57,517 bases of DNA from CAYRKT01 sp964425005 (GTDB lineage: Bacteria; Synergistota; Synergistia; CAYRKT01). Positions 35,587 to 42,901 of this stretch are shown here, piece by piece; position 1 is the first letter of the stretch, and each line of letters begins with the position of its first letter. The notes under the pieces are model-generated. The model saw only the letters and a list, made by a program, of their open reading frames with translations. It did not search any database and was not told the DNA's origin. Where the stretch lies: contig CAYRKT010000003.1 of NCBI GenBank assembly GCA_964425005.1, forward strand, positions 1 through 57,517, written 5' to 3'. The position numbers and the translations under genes are program-made.

Positions 35587-37566
35587 GTGGCTTTGAGTAT
35601 GTCGAAGAGGGTGGCTTTGTTTGGGTTTAGGGGAGCGGGCAAGACATCTTATCTGACCATGCTTTTCCATAAATTTTACGTCAATCAGGAAGGTAGGGAT
35701 ATAGAGATAGACGTAGGCGACGAGGACACCCGAAACTACTTCAGGTCTTATATAACTGTGATGAGAAAGGCCATCAGGGGGGAGCTTGACGACCCCAATG
35801 GTTTAATACCTCCGACCGTAGAGAGGAAGGACATAGTATTTAGGGTTAGAGAAAAGAACTCAAGTTGGGTGGATTTCAGGATCGTGGACTATAGGGGCGA
35901 GGATGTGGAGAACTTATCCTCGGATGTAATCAATATATTTAAGGAAAGTGATCAGATAGTAGCCATGATAGACAGCAGAAGATATATAGATGAGCCTGAA
36001 TATAGATACGATACTGTTAAGGTTTTCTCGCGCTTGCTCGATAGGCTTAAAAAACCAAGCGGTTTTCCACTGACTATACTTCTAACTAAGTATGATCTTT
36101 CCAGGGGGGAATATGCTGATTTTGAAGTTTACAGGAGCGCCCTTTTGGCTGACTTCGAGTCCATGTTGAGGAAGAAGGGGTACGAGAACTTTGAGTTTTT
36201 GCCTATATCCTGTTTCAGGGTAGAAGAAGATAGAGTAGTTCCCGAGGGCGAGAACCTCGAAGAATCACTGCTTCTGATAATTAGAAAGTTGGGTATTAAA
36301 GAGGAGGTAGAGGAGGCAGAGGAAGTAGAGGAATTGGATGAGGAAGAGGAGACCGAGGGTGGCGAAGTTGAGGAGGAGCTTGTCGAGAAAGCCGCATCGG
36401 ACGCGAGAAGGAAGTTTTTTGTTATTGGAGCCTTGGGCGTGGTGGGCATAGCTTTAGTATTTATCTTCGTATTTACAAAACTTTTATCTGGTCCAGATAG
36501 TGCGAGTTCATTAAGTCAAGCTCAGCAGCAGGAACTGGAGGTTTATCTTTCTGAGTTTAAGGAGATAGAGTCTAAATATAACGAGGTACTCAAAAGCCGC
36601 ACCGTTAGCGAGAGCACCGTGTCTGATTTGATTCGAGATGCTGAATCTCTTAGGGATAGTTTGAATAGGTTTGGGGTCAATGTGAAACAGTCGCGCAAAG
36701 TTTTAGGGGACTTAAACGAGTATATTGCGAATTTAAGATCTATCTTGAAAAAAGCTGAGGAGTACAGGAGGGAGGCTGATAGGTTAAATTCTGAATGGAG
36801 AGGTATGGAGCGTTCCGCCAGGATATACAGGGATGGGATGAAGCTAGCTGGCGAGGTGGAGAGGCTCTTAGATTCTATAAGAAAAGAGAGGGTAAAACTT
36901 GATCTCGTGAGTAAGATAGCCGGTGATCTCGAAGACATGCATAAAAAATTGTGGGATGAACTCGGTGGGTACGTGTCCATAGTGGAGAGGTATAATGAGC
37001 TTGGAAACGTTGAACCTGGGCTGTTTAGCGGATCTCTATTGAAAGAGTTAAAAGATGATATGGAGAAATTCTTGGCAAAAGCGAGAAGAACGAAAGTAAA
37101 TGGTGATTTTAAGGAGATTAAGGAGATTAAGGAGATAGAAGAAGCCTATTACTTTTTAAATATTGCATTGACGACCGGCATAGTTGTGACAATTAAAAAG
37201 GTGGAGTATTTGATAAAAGATGATTATAATGTTAGGGCTATCTATGAACAAATGGGCGACGGTCCACCTGATGTTTACTTAGATGGTGACTCGAATAACA
37301 TCAAATCTGATAGTTTTAGAGGTGTTTTAGAGGGCAATTGGGCGTATAAATGGTCGGCTAATTCCCCTATAATAATCTCTTTTTATGATAAAGACACATT
37401 TGATAAAGATGATTTTCTCGGCTCAGTTGCCATTAAATCATTGAAAGAGTTGTTGTCGTTGTCAAGGGGGGATTGGTTTAATATTTTTAATAAAAGTATG
37501 GAGGTGGGGATGGCGAGGTTTGAGTTGAGGGATCCAATTCCCTACAAACCTATAAATATACGGTAA
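35587..37566 (+). CDS. GTPase - TM - coiled coil - C2 domain protein (GTPase operon gene 5)
   Basis: 659 residues from GTG 35587 (ribosome binding site GAGGTGAT); ATG 35599 is an alternative. The N-terminal domain is a TRAFAC-like GTPase: Walker A FGFRGAGKTSYLTML at about 11-25, G3 IVDYRGEDVENL at about 99-110 (Asp-Tyr-Arg-Gly), and G4-like ILLTKYDLSRGEY at about 163-175. An extremely acidic linker follows at 235-270 (EEVEEAEEVEELDEEEETEG). One TM lies at about 277-300 (VIGALGVVGIALVFIFVFTK). A coiled-coil-rich region spans about 310-500. The C-terminus at about 535-650 has the calcium-loop signature of a C2 domain, SFYDKDTFDKDDFLGSVAIK. A cytoplasmic switch would thus be joined across the membrane to a possible Ca2+/lipid-binding module. 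The fold of the G domain recalls DO-GTPase-type conflict-system proteins; that match is not verified. Confidence 0.75.
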   Translation: MALSMSKRVALFGFRGAGKTSYLTMLFHKFYVNQEGRDIEIDVGDEDTRNYFRSYITVMRKAIRGELDDPNGLIPPTVERKDIVFRVREKNSSWVDFRIVDYRGEDVENLSSDVINIFKESDQIVAMIDSRRYIDEPEYRYDTVKVFSRLLDRLKKPSGFPLTILLTKYDLSRGEYADFEVYRSALLADFESMLRKKGYENFEFLPISCFRVEEDRVVPEGENLEESLLLIIRKLGIKEEVEEAEEVEELDEEEETEGGEVEEELVEKAASDARRKFFVIGALGVVGIALVFIFVFTKLLSGPDSASSLSQAQQQELEVYLSEFKEIESKYNEVLKSRTVSESTVSDLIRDAESLRDSLNRFGVNVKQSRKVLGDLNEYIANLRSILKKAEEYRREADRLNSEWRGMERSARIYRDGMKLAGEVERLLDSIRKERVKLDLVSKIAGDLEDMHKKLWDELGGYVSIVERYNELGNVEPGLFSGSLLKELKDDMEKFLAKARRTKVNGDFKEIKEIKEIEEAYYFLNIALTTGIVVTIKKVEYLIKDDYNVRAIYEQMGDGPPDVYLDGDSNNIKSDSFRGVLEGNWAYKWSANSPIIISFYDKDTFDKDDFLGSVAIKSLKELLSLSRGDWFNIFNKSMEVGMARFELRDPIPYKPINIR

Positions 37567-37871
37567 ACACCTTTAATGCGGCATTTTCATGGCTCAATCC
37601 CCTAAGGCTATGTCTTTCCTTATAGTTATGGATTTTGATGCCTTGCCGGGGATGAGAGTTCTACCTTGACTATATCTCTCGATGTAGTTTGCTGTTATTT
37701 CAGTCGTGGCTTATAGTCTTTTGCTTCGTCAGATCCAGATGGGCCCCAGGGGAGGCCTTGCCGCCTGGAGCCACTCGTACTTTTGCGGTCCCCGATTCGG
37801 CAATTTGGCTCTACCCATCGGTTCGCGGGTGGTGGTATCCTGTTCGCAGGCCTTGTGGGGAGGCGATGTCG
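37567..37871 (+). other. Gene-poor 305-base stretch at the 3' edge of the A+T-rich island
   Basis: No convincing gene. Base composition changes from A+T-rich to G+C-rich around 37730. It holds the diverged terminator-like hairpin at 37741-37785 and a TTGACT at 37666 without a well-spaced -10. The frame of the next gene is open back to 37689, but the upstream residues look unlike protein and lack a ribosome binding site. Confidence 0.6.
37741..37785 (+). repeat. Diverged copy of the 27666 terminator hairpin
   Basis: The 32 bases from 37741 match the 32 from 27666 at 27 positions, and the following CTCG and T-run are also shared. All five differences are A or T at 27666 and G or C here. The stem now contains mismatches and is likely a weaker terminator. 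The two copies bracket the A+T-rich operon. Confidence 0.7.
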
Positions 37872-39026
37872 ATGAGGGCTTACGGGAGCGCGGGGCAGAG
37901 GGTAAGGCTGGCGGTGCAGGTTTCCTTCTTGGCCTTGATGGGGGTGATCGCTTATCTCCACTACAGGTACGGGGGTGGGCCCAAGGGATATCCCTCCGTC
38001 GACTCCCTCTGTCCCTTCGGCGGGCTCGAAGGGCTTTACGCCTACTTGACCTCCAGCCCCTGGCCCAGGAGGCTTGCCGCCTCCAGCTTCGTACTGATGG
38101 TCTCCTCGCTGGTTTTGAGCGCGCTCCTGGGGAGGACCTTCTGCGGCGCCGTTTGCCCGCTGGGCTCCCTGCAGGAGTGGTCCAGGGCCGTGGCCATGAG
38201 GCTCGGCCTTGGGCTCAGGCTCAGGGTTCCCCCCAGGCTCGACGAGCTCCTGTCGACGGCTCGCTTTCTGGTCATGGGTTTGATCCTCTACTTCACCTAC
38301 GTCTACGGCACCCTCGTCTGGAGGGACTACGATCCCTGGGTGGCCGCCATGCACGTCTTCCACTACGGGGAGCTCCTGGGCGAGAAGGCGATCGGCTTCT
38401 CGGTGCTCCTGGGGAGCCTCCTGGCCTCGGCCTTCTTTATCCCTCGTTTCTGGTGCAGGTATCTTTGCCCCCTGGGTGCAGCCCTCTCCCTGCCTCACCT
38501 TCTGGCTCCCATCAAAGTGGTCCGCAATGAGCCCACCTGCATCCACTGCAGGGCCTGCGACAGGGCCTGTCCGGTCGGCATAAGGGTGAGCGAGGCCGAG
38601 GTCTTGAGGAGCTCCCGCTGCGTCCAGTGCGGCCTTTGCGTCGATAGCTGTCCTGTCCCAAATACCCTTTGGCTTGGGACCAGAAGGATCAAGACCTCCG
38701 TGGCGCTCCTGGCGGTCGCGTCCCTGGCCTTCTTCGGCGCGGTCTACGGCGCGAGCAGGTATTACGGGGTTTGGAGCACCACAGACGTGTCCTTCGCCGC
38801 CGCCACTGCATCCAGGACGTTGCCGCCCGAGGAGATAAGGGGCTCTATGACGCTCCAGCAGGTGGCCGATTCCTTCGGCCTCGATCCGGATAGGATCCTG
38901 GAGGAGGCCGGATGGCCCTCCGGGGTGAGCCGGGACGTCCCGCTCAGGGACTTGGCCAAGAGCTTGAACCCCCCCAGGGAGGTGGAGGAGATAAGGTCCG
39001 CCGTCAAACGCCTCCTGGGGAGATAG
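37872..39026 (+). CDS. Polyferredoxin-type 4Fe-4S membrane protein (NapH/YccM-like)
   Basis: ATG 37872 (384 residues) is eight bases after GGGGAGG; ATG 37866 is also in frame. About five TM segments carry two CxxxCP motifs at membrane edges, GRTFCGAVCPLGSLQEW and WCRYLCPLGAALSL, as in NapH, NosR and YccM. Two 4Fe-4S clusters follow: CIHCRACDRACPVG and CVQCGLCVDSCPVPN. After a last hydrophobic segment (SVALLAVASLAFFGAVYGA) the protein ends in a small helical domain (MTLQQVADSFGLDPDRILEE), which may be a cytoplasmic or periplasmic appendage. It probably passes electrons between the membrane pool and an unknown partner; no reductase gene is adjacent. It converges with the minus-strand gene at 39035. 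Confidence 0.85.
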   Translation: MRAYGSAGQRVRLAVQVSFLALMGVIAYLHYRYGGGPKGYPSVDSLCPFGGLEGLYAYLTSSPWPRRLAASSFVLMVSSLVLSALLGRTFCGAVCPLGSLQEWSRAVAMRLGLGLRLRVPPRLDELLSTARFLVMGLILYFTYVYGTLVWRDYDPWVAAMHVFHYGELLGEKAIGFSVLLGSLLASAFFIPRFWCRYLCPLGAALSLPHLLAPIKVVRNEPTCIHCRACDRACPVGIRVSEAEVLRSSRCVQCGLCVDSCPVPNTLWLGTRRIKTSVALLAVASLAFFGAVYGASRYYGVWSTTDVSFAAATASRTLPPEEIRGSMTLQQVADSFGLDPDRILEEAGWPSGVSRDVPLRDLAKSLNPPREVEEIRSAVKRLLGR

Positions 39027-39034
39027 GGTGTGGC

Positions 39035-40105
39035 TTAGGCGCTTCGGCGCGCTGGGAGCTCCGCCAGCGCGCCGTGCCACCTGAGCCCCGCCTTCGCTGC
39101 GGCCGGGTGCCTGGGCTTGATGAAGCTCACCCCGCTGGAGGCCAACAGGTGGACGAGTATCGCCTCGTCCTCGGCCGAGATCCCCTCGGCCTCGGTCAGG
39201 TCCACCGCGATGGGTACCCCCAGAGCTTCTAGCTCTCCCGCCCTGAGGAGGACCTCTGGATCCTCCTCAGGGGGTAGGAGGAGGATCAGGCCCTCCTCCG
39301 AAAACCCCGCGGATCTAGCCTCCTCGAGCCCCTTCGAGGAGAGCTGTGCGATGTCGATCAGGGGATCCCCTCGACCTCGACCCTCGTCCCCTGTCGCCCG
39401 GAGGCGTCCGGGGCACAGCACTAACAGGACCTCGGCCTCCGCGCACGCCCTCAGGAGCTCGAGGTAGGTCCTGTGAGGGTAGCGGATCTTCGCCGCGTCG
39501 ATCCCTGCCTCCGCGAGGAGCTTCGCCTCCCCCGGATCCTCGAGCTCGGCCCACACCATGGTCCTGGGGGTCCTGCGTCTTAGGGCACCGACGGCCCTCG
39601 CCAGGGCCTCGAGCGCCCCCCTGGGATCGCCCGAGCCTCTCCTTAGGTCCACCGCCTCGAACCCATCGATGGCCCGGTCGATCTCGTCCGCGCACACATC
39701 CGCCAGCAGGAGGGGTCTCGATGGGTCCACCTCCAGGCCGCTTCGCGTCCTCAGGATGCGCCTCCTGGTCTTCAGGTATCGCTCCAGCTCCTCCCTAAGG
39801 GCGGGAAGGCCGAAGTAGGGTGCCCTCCTGAGCTTATCAACCAGGGCCTCGTACTGCTTCCTGGTGCCCATGAGGATGACGTCTGAGCTCTCCACCTTGC
39901 AGTCCACGGCGTTCCTGTGTACGACCGCGTCTCCGCCCAGCGAGAGCATCTCCTGCTTTAGCACGTTGGCCCCGGGGGAAGGAAGGCCGAAGAACTTGAG
40001 GAGCAAAACCTCGCGCTTCCTCTCGAAGATGGGATATGAGGCAGGGTGAGCCCCAACCCTCTCCATCTCAGCCCTGAACCTGGCAGGGGTCAATCGCAGC
40101 AACAA
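39035..40105 (-). CDS. Dihydropteroate-synthase-like protein with degenerate catalytic barrel
   Basis: 356 residues from TTG (40105), preceded by GAGGGGGG. The N-terminal 115 residues resemble the extra N-terminal domain found in some clostridial/Synergistota FolP proteins: FERKREVLLLKFFGLPSPGA, VLKQEMLSLGGDAVVHRNAV and VILMGTRKQYEALVDKL. The remaining 230 residues look like a TIM-barrel remnant (LLLADVCADEIDRAIDGFEA; GIDAAKIRYPHRTYLELL; LGVPIAVDLTEAEGI), but the pterin-binding NVTPDSFSDGG-type motif and the conserved Asn/Lys/Arg residues of DHPS are not visible. It may be a non-catalytic paralogue or a new activity on a pterin-like ligand. It lies downstream of two tRNA genes on the same strand. 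Confidence 0.6.
   Translation of the reverse strand: MLLRLTPARFRAEMERVGAHPASYPIFERKREVLLLKFFGLPSPGANVLKQEMLSLGGDAVVHRNAVDCKVESSDVILMGTRKQYEALVDKLRRAPYFGLPALREELERYLKTRRRILRTRSGLEVDPSRPLLLADVCADEIDRAIDGFEAVDLRRGSGDPRGALEALARAVGALRRRTPRTMVWAELEDPGEAKLLAEAGIDAAKIRYPHRTYLELLRACAEAEVLLVLCPGRLRATGDEGRGRGDPLIDIAQLSSKGLEEARSAGFSEEGLILLLPPEEDPEVLLRAGELEALGVPIAVDLTEAEGISAEDEAILVHLLASSGVSFIKPRHPAAAKAGLRWHGALAELPARRSA
39045..39074. terminator. 11-bp perfect inverted repeat at a convergent gene end
   Basis: CGGCGCGCTGG (39045-39055) and CCAGCGCGCCG (39064-39074) pair perfectly around 8 bases. The element is inside the last codons of the minus-strand gene and 19 bases after the + strand stop. It has no T-run, so it may be a factor-assisted bidirectional terminator or an mRNA-stabilising 3' stem. 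Confidence 0.45.
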
Positions 40106-40160
40106 GCAGTCAACCCCCCTCGAGGGAAGAGGGACGGGCTAGCGGGAAAGAAATAAAAAA

Positions 40161-40236
40161 TGGCAGCCCCAAGGGGATTCGAACCCCTGTTGCCGGACTG
40201 AGAACCCGGAGTCCTAGACCTCTAGACGATGGGGCC
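40161..40236 (-). tRNA. tRNA-Glu (anticodon CTC)
   Basis: On the minus strand the gene reads GGCCCCATCGTCTAGAGG at its 5' end. The acceptor GGCCCCA pairs with TGGGGCT, the discriminator is G and CCA is encoded. The anticodon stem CCGGG/TCCGG closes the loop TTCTCAG with anticodon CTC. The T arm is AGGGGTTCGAATCCCCT. It is co-transcribed with the tRNA-Gln 26 bases upstream. Confidence 0.93.
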
Positions 40237-40262
40237 GCCGAAACATCGATCGCTTTCGCTTT

Positions 40263-40336
40263 TGGCTGGGGGAAGTGGATTCGAACCACTACTACGTGAT
40301 CCAGAGTCACGCGTCCTACCGTTAGACGATCCCCCA
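40263..40336 (-). tRNA. tRNA-Gln (anticodon CTG)
   Basis: Minus strand; the acceptor TGGGGGA pairs with TCCCCCA, discriminator G, CCA encoded. The anticodon stem CGTGA/TCACG closes CTCTGGA, giving anticodon CTG for CAG codons. With the TTG isoacceptor at 2257 it covers glutamine decoding. Confidence 0.94.
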
Positions 40337-40347
40337 ACGCGGGTTGA

Positions 40348-40377
40348 ATTTTACCACAGGGGATCTGCTCCTGACAA
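40348..40377 (-). promoter_or_regulatory. Promoter of the tRNA-Gln/tRNA-Glu unit
   Basis: Read on the minus strand: TTGTCA (40377-40372) and TAAAAT (40353-40348) with an 18-base spacer, ending 11 bases before the tRNA-Gln 5' end. Confidence 0.75.
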
Positions 40378-40407
40378 GGGGTCATCGACCTCTCCCCGGC
40401 CCTCCTC

Positions 40408-41154
40408 TCATCTCCTGGGGGCAGACCTGAGGTTGTCCAGGAGCATCAGGAGGAAGTCGGGGTTTTTCTCGTCGAGCTTCAGCTGGAAGTTCCAGACCCT
40501 GGCCTTTCCGGAGGAGTTTAGGTCCAGGACCAGCCTCTGGATCGACGGGTCCGTCCAGGAGGAGATCAGCACCACCTTCCCCTCCGAGGAGGCCTTCGCG
40601 ATCTCCTCCTCGAGGGGTTTGTCCCCGGATGGCTGTTCCACCTTGAGGCCCATGTTCTTGAGGAGGCTCCCCACCGATTCGCTCAGGTCCAGCACCGGCG
40701 GATACCCCGCTAGCATCCTCCTCCCCATGCCGATGAGCCCGGTCCAGCGGCTGTAGAGCTCGGAAAGCCTTCGCTGGTAGTAGGGCTGGTTCTTGGGGTC
40801 AAGCCTCGAGAGCTCCCGGACTATCTTGTTCCACAGGAACGGAGCTGAGGCGGGGTCGAAGAGGAGCTCCGTCTCCTTGACGCCCTTTGGGGGGCTTGCG
40901 AGGTATACTACGGCTCCCTGCGCTCGCCCCTCGGCTCTCGGGGTGAGCTCGAAGCGAAAGGCGTCGGAAGAGCCCCGAGGTGGGGCGCTCCTGACCTCCA
41001 CGCATATGCCCCCTATGTGCCAAAGCCAGCTCGCGACCACCTGGTTGGAGGAGTAGACCCTTAGCTGCGCCGCGGCGGGGGCGCAGCTAAGGGTCAGCTG
41101 AACCAGGGCGAGCAGCGCGGCCGTTACCCCTTTCCCCTCACACCTCGACCACAT
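40408..41154 (-). CDS. Exported ZnuA-like metal-binding protein, divergent
   Basis: 248 residues from ATG. The N-terminus has a basic start and hydrophobic core (GVTAALLALVQLTLSCAPAA), a signal peptide possibly with a lipoprotein-like Cys. The body resembles metal ABC transporter solute-binding proteins: LWHIGGICVEVRSA with the metal-ligand His, then LLFDPASAPFLWNKIVRELS and LDPKNQPYYQRRLSELYSRW, the standard ZnuA segment 'DP..Y..R...L'. The C-terminal lobe contains KVVLISSWTDPSIQRLV. It is shorter than usual (about 290-310), and no permease or ATPase gene is next to it. It overlaps the end of the FAA-hydrolase gene by 17 bases. Confidence 0.65.
   Translation of the reverse strand: MWSRCEGKGVTAALLALVQLTLSCAPAAAQLRVYSSNQVVASWLWHIGGICVEVRSAPPRGSSDAFRFELTPRAEGRAQGAVVYLASPPKGVKETELLFDPASAPFLWNKIVRELSRLDPKNQPYYQRRLSELYSRWTGLIGMGRRMLAGYPPVLDLSESVGSLLKNMGLKVEQPSGDKPLEEEIAKASSEGKVVLISSWTDPSIQRLVLDLNSSGKARVWNFQLKLDEKNPDFLLMLLDNLRSAPRR
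41056..41095. repeat. 15-bp perfect inverted repeat inside a coding region
   Basis: GACCCTTAGCTGCGC (41056-41070) and GCGCAGCTAAGGGTC (41081-41095) are perfect reverse complements with a 10-base G+C spacer. The element lies in codons for the signal-peptide cleavage region of the ZnuA-like protein, about 60-100 bases into its minus-strand mRNA. Confidence 0.75.
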
Positions 41155-41902
41155 GGTTCTTCAGCACCCCTATGCCCTCCACCTCCACCTCCACCTCGTC
41201 TCCCCCCTGGAGGGGTCCTACCCCGGCTGGGGTCCCCGTGGCTATGACGTCCCCGGGGTAGAGGGTCATCACCCTGGATATGAAGGAGACCAGGAAGAAC
41301 GGGTTGAACACCATCATGTCGGTGGTGGAGTCCTGCACCACCGCCCCGTTGAGTCGAGTCCTTATCCTCCTGCCCGCCCAGTCCGGGGTGTCCACCATCC
41401 AGGGCCCCATGGGGGCGAAGGTGTCGAAGCTCTTGCCTCTGGTCCACTGGCCGTCCTTCTTCTGCAGATCCCTGGCCGTGACGTCGTTGAAGCAGGTGAG
41501 CCCCCCGATGTAGTCGGGGGCCTCCTCTGGGCTCACGTCCTTGCAGGTCTTCCCTATTATCAGGGCCAGCTCCCCCTCGTAGTCCACCCTGCCCGCCCAC
41601 GAGGGCTTGAGTATGGCCTGGTTGCTACCTATCACGGCGCTCGGGGGCTTGAGGAAGATTATGGGCTCCTCGGGCACATCTCCCTTCATCTCCCTGGCGT
41701 GGTCGGCGTAGTTCTTGCCGACGCACACTATCTTGGAGGGCACCACCGGAGGCAAGAGCTCCACGTCCCCCACCCATATCTCGCCCCCTGCTGGCTCCCT
41801 TTCCCCGAAGATGCTGCCCCTGATGGGGACCAGCACGTTCCTGTCCGGGTAGAGTACGCCGTTGTAGGTCCTCCCCCTGTGCTTGAACCTGGCCAAGAAC
41901 AT
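41138..41902 (-). CDS. Fumarylacetoacetate hydrolase family protein
   Basis: ATG at 41902, preceded by GGAGGTGAAGG, gives 254 residues; the longer GTG start at 41932 lies before that ribosome binding site. The FAH-family core is obvious: IVCVGKNYADHAREMKGDVP, PIIFLKPPSAVIGSNQAILK, the metal-site EGELALIIGKTC, and LTCFNDVTARDLQKKDGQWT, with the C-terminal PGDVIATGTPAGVGPLQGGD. Such enzymes cleave or isomerise acylpyruvates or decarboxylate oxaloacetate. The exact substrate cannot be read from sequence. It is transcribed divergently from the EamA permease, with an A+T-rich 105-base spacer that should hold both promoters. Confidence 0.92.
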   Translation of the reverse strand: MFLARFKHRGRTYNGVLYPDRNVLVPIRGSIFGEREPAGGEIWVGDVELLPPVVPSKIVCVGKNYADHAREMKGDVPEEPIIFLKPPSAVIGSNQAILKPSWAGRVDYEGELALIIGKTCKDVSPEEAPDYIGGLTCFNDVTARDLQKKDGQWTRGKSFDTFAPMGPWMVDTPDWAGRRIRTRLNGAVVQDSTTDMMVFNPFFLVSFISRVMTLYPGDVIATGTPAGVGPLQGGDEVEVEVEGIGVLKNHVVEV

Positions 41903-42007
41903 CTCCTTCACCTCCGGCCTATAGATTATCACAAGGCAAATCTATATACTATTACAGTAAACTGCCGGTACCTACCCTGTTTTAGAGGGCGAAAAGGGGG
42001 AAGAGCC

Positions 42008-42901
42008 GTGTATAAAGGCATAATATTTGCAATATTAGCTTCTCTTTGCTGGTCTATCTCCCCCATATTCTACAGGCGCCTGTTGTGCAGCCTATCCTAC
42101 CTGGAGCTCAACTTCCTGAGGTGTTTCGGCTTTGTGGCCTCGGTGTTGCCCTTCGCCCTGTCGGAGGGGTCTCCGTGGGACTTCCTCAGGTCCGCCGACT
42201 TGAGGGAGGTCTTCGTCCTGTCCTTTCACCTCCTCGTGGGGCTCGGCCTGGGGGACATGTTCTACTTCGTGGCCATAAGGCACGTGGGGGTGAGCAAGGC
42301 GGTCTCCATAGGGAGCTCCTACGTCCTCTTCTCGGCGGCCTTGGGGGTCTTCTTCCTGCGGGAGCCCTTCGGCCTCGAGATAGCCGTGGGGACGGGGAGC
42401 GTCCTGGGCGGCATATTCCTGGTCAAGGGTGCCGATCTGGGTAACGCCTTCGAGGGGGGCGAGCCGGGTAAGGGCTACCTTGCCGCCATCTCGTCCGCCC
42501 TCTGCTGGGGGCTCGCGATATTCGCGGCCAAGTTCCTGCTGGTCTCCTCCGGCCACGGCCCTGCGGTTTTGACCCTGTGGAAGGCGATCTCCCTCACGCT
42601 CTTCAGCGGGCTGCTCCTGTTCGCCAGGCGTGGCTTGGGCGTCCTCTCCCTCCTCGCCTCCCTGAGCCCGCTCCAGTGGCTCGAGGTCCTCGTCGGCGGG
42701 GCGCTGGGGTTGGGACTGGGGGGGCTTTTGTCCTGGTGGGCTTTGGACCTGGCCCCCTCCACCCTGGTGGTGCCCTTCACCGCCCTGAGCCCCGTGTTCT
42801 CGGCGCTGCTGGCCGCAGCTTGCGTTAGGGAGAGGTTGTCCCCTCGCCTCCTCTCGGGCGTGGCCCTGATCGTGCTGGGGGCTGTGGTGATAAGCTACTG
42901 A
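42008..42901 (+). CDS. EamA/DMT-superfamily permease
   Basis: 297 residues from GTG 42008, which follows AAGGGGGAAG. Ten hydrophobic segments arranged as two EamA repeats: the first starts IIFAILASLCWSISPIFYRR, the second LAAISSALCWGLAIFAAKFL. It ends with LSGVALIVLGAVVISY, the usual last helix. DMT proteins export or import amino acids, metabolites or nucleotide sugars; the substrate is unknown. Upstream open frame belongs to the opposite strand gene and is not part of it. The 3' end overlaps convergent folD by 7 bases. Confidence 0.9.
   Translation: MYKGIIFAILASLCWSISPIFYRRLLCSLSYLELNFLRCFGFVASVLPFALSEGSPWDFLRSADLREVFVLSFHLLVGLGLGDMFYFVAIRHVGVSKAVSIGSSYVLFSAALGVFFLREPFGLEIAVGTGSVLGGIFLVKGADLGNAFEGGEPGKGYLAAISSALCWGLAIFAAKFLLVSSGHGPAVLTLWKAISLTLFSGLLLFARRGLGVLSLLASLSPLQWLEVLVGGALGLGLGGLLSWWALDLAPSTLVVPFTALSPVFSALLAAACVRERLSPRLLSGVALIVLGAVVISY

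Noticed and set aside
27745..37785. The A+T-rich island as a prophage or integrative element
   Set aside because: No integrase, transposase, replication, capsid or conjugation gene was seen, and no tRNA gene flanks it.
37689..37865. An N-terminal extension of the polyferredoxin protein
   Set aside because: It lacks a ribosome binding site and covers the terminator-like hairpin; GGGGAGG precedes ATG 37872.
41153..42007. An N-terminal extension of the EamA permease through the frame open from 41153
   Set aside because: It runs antisense to the FAA hydrolase gene and gives His/Pro-rich text. A good ribosome binding site and GTG lie at 42008, just before the first TM.
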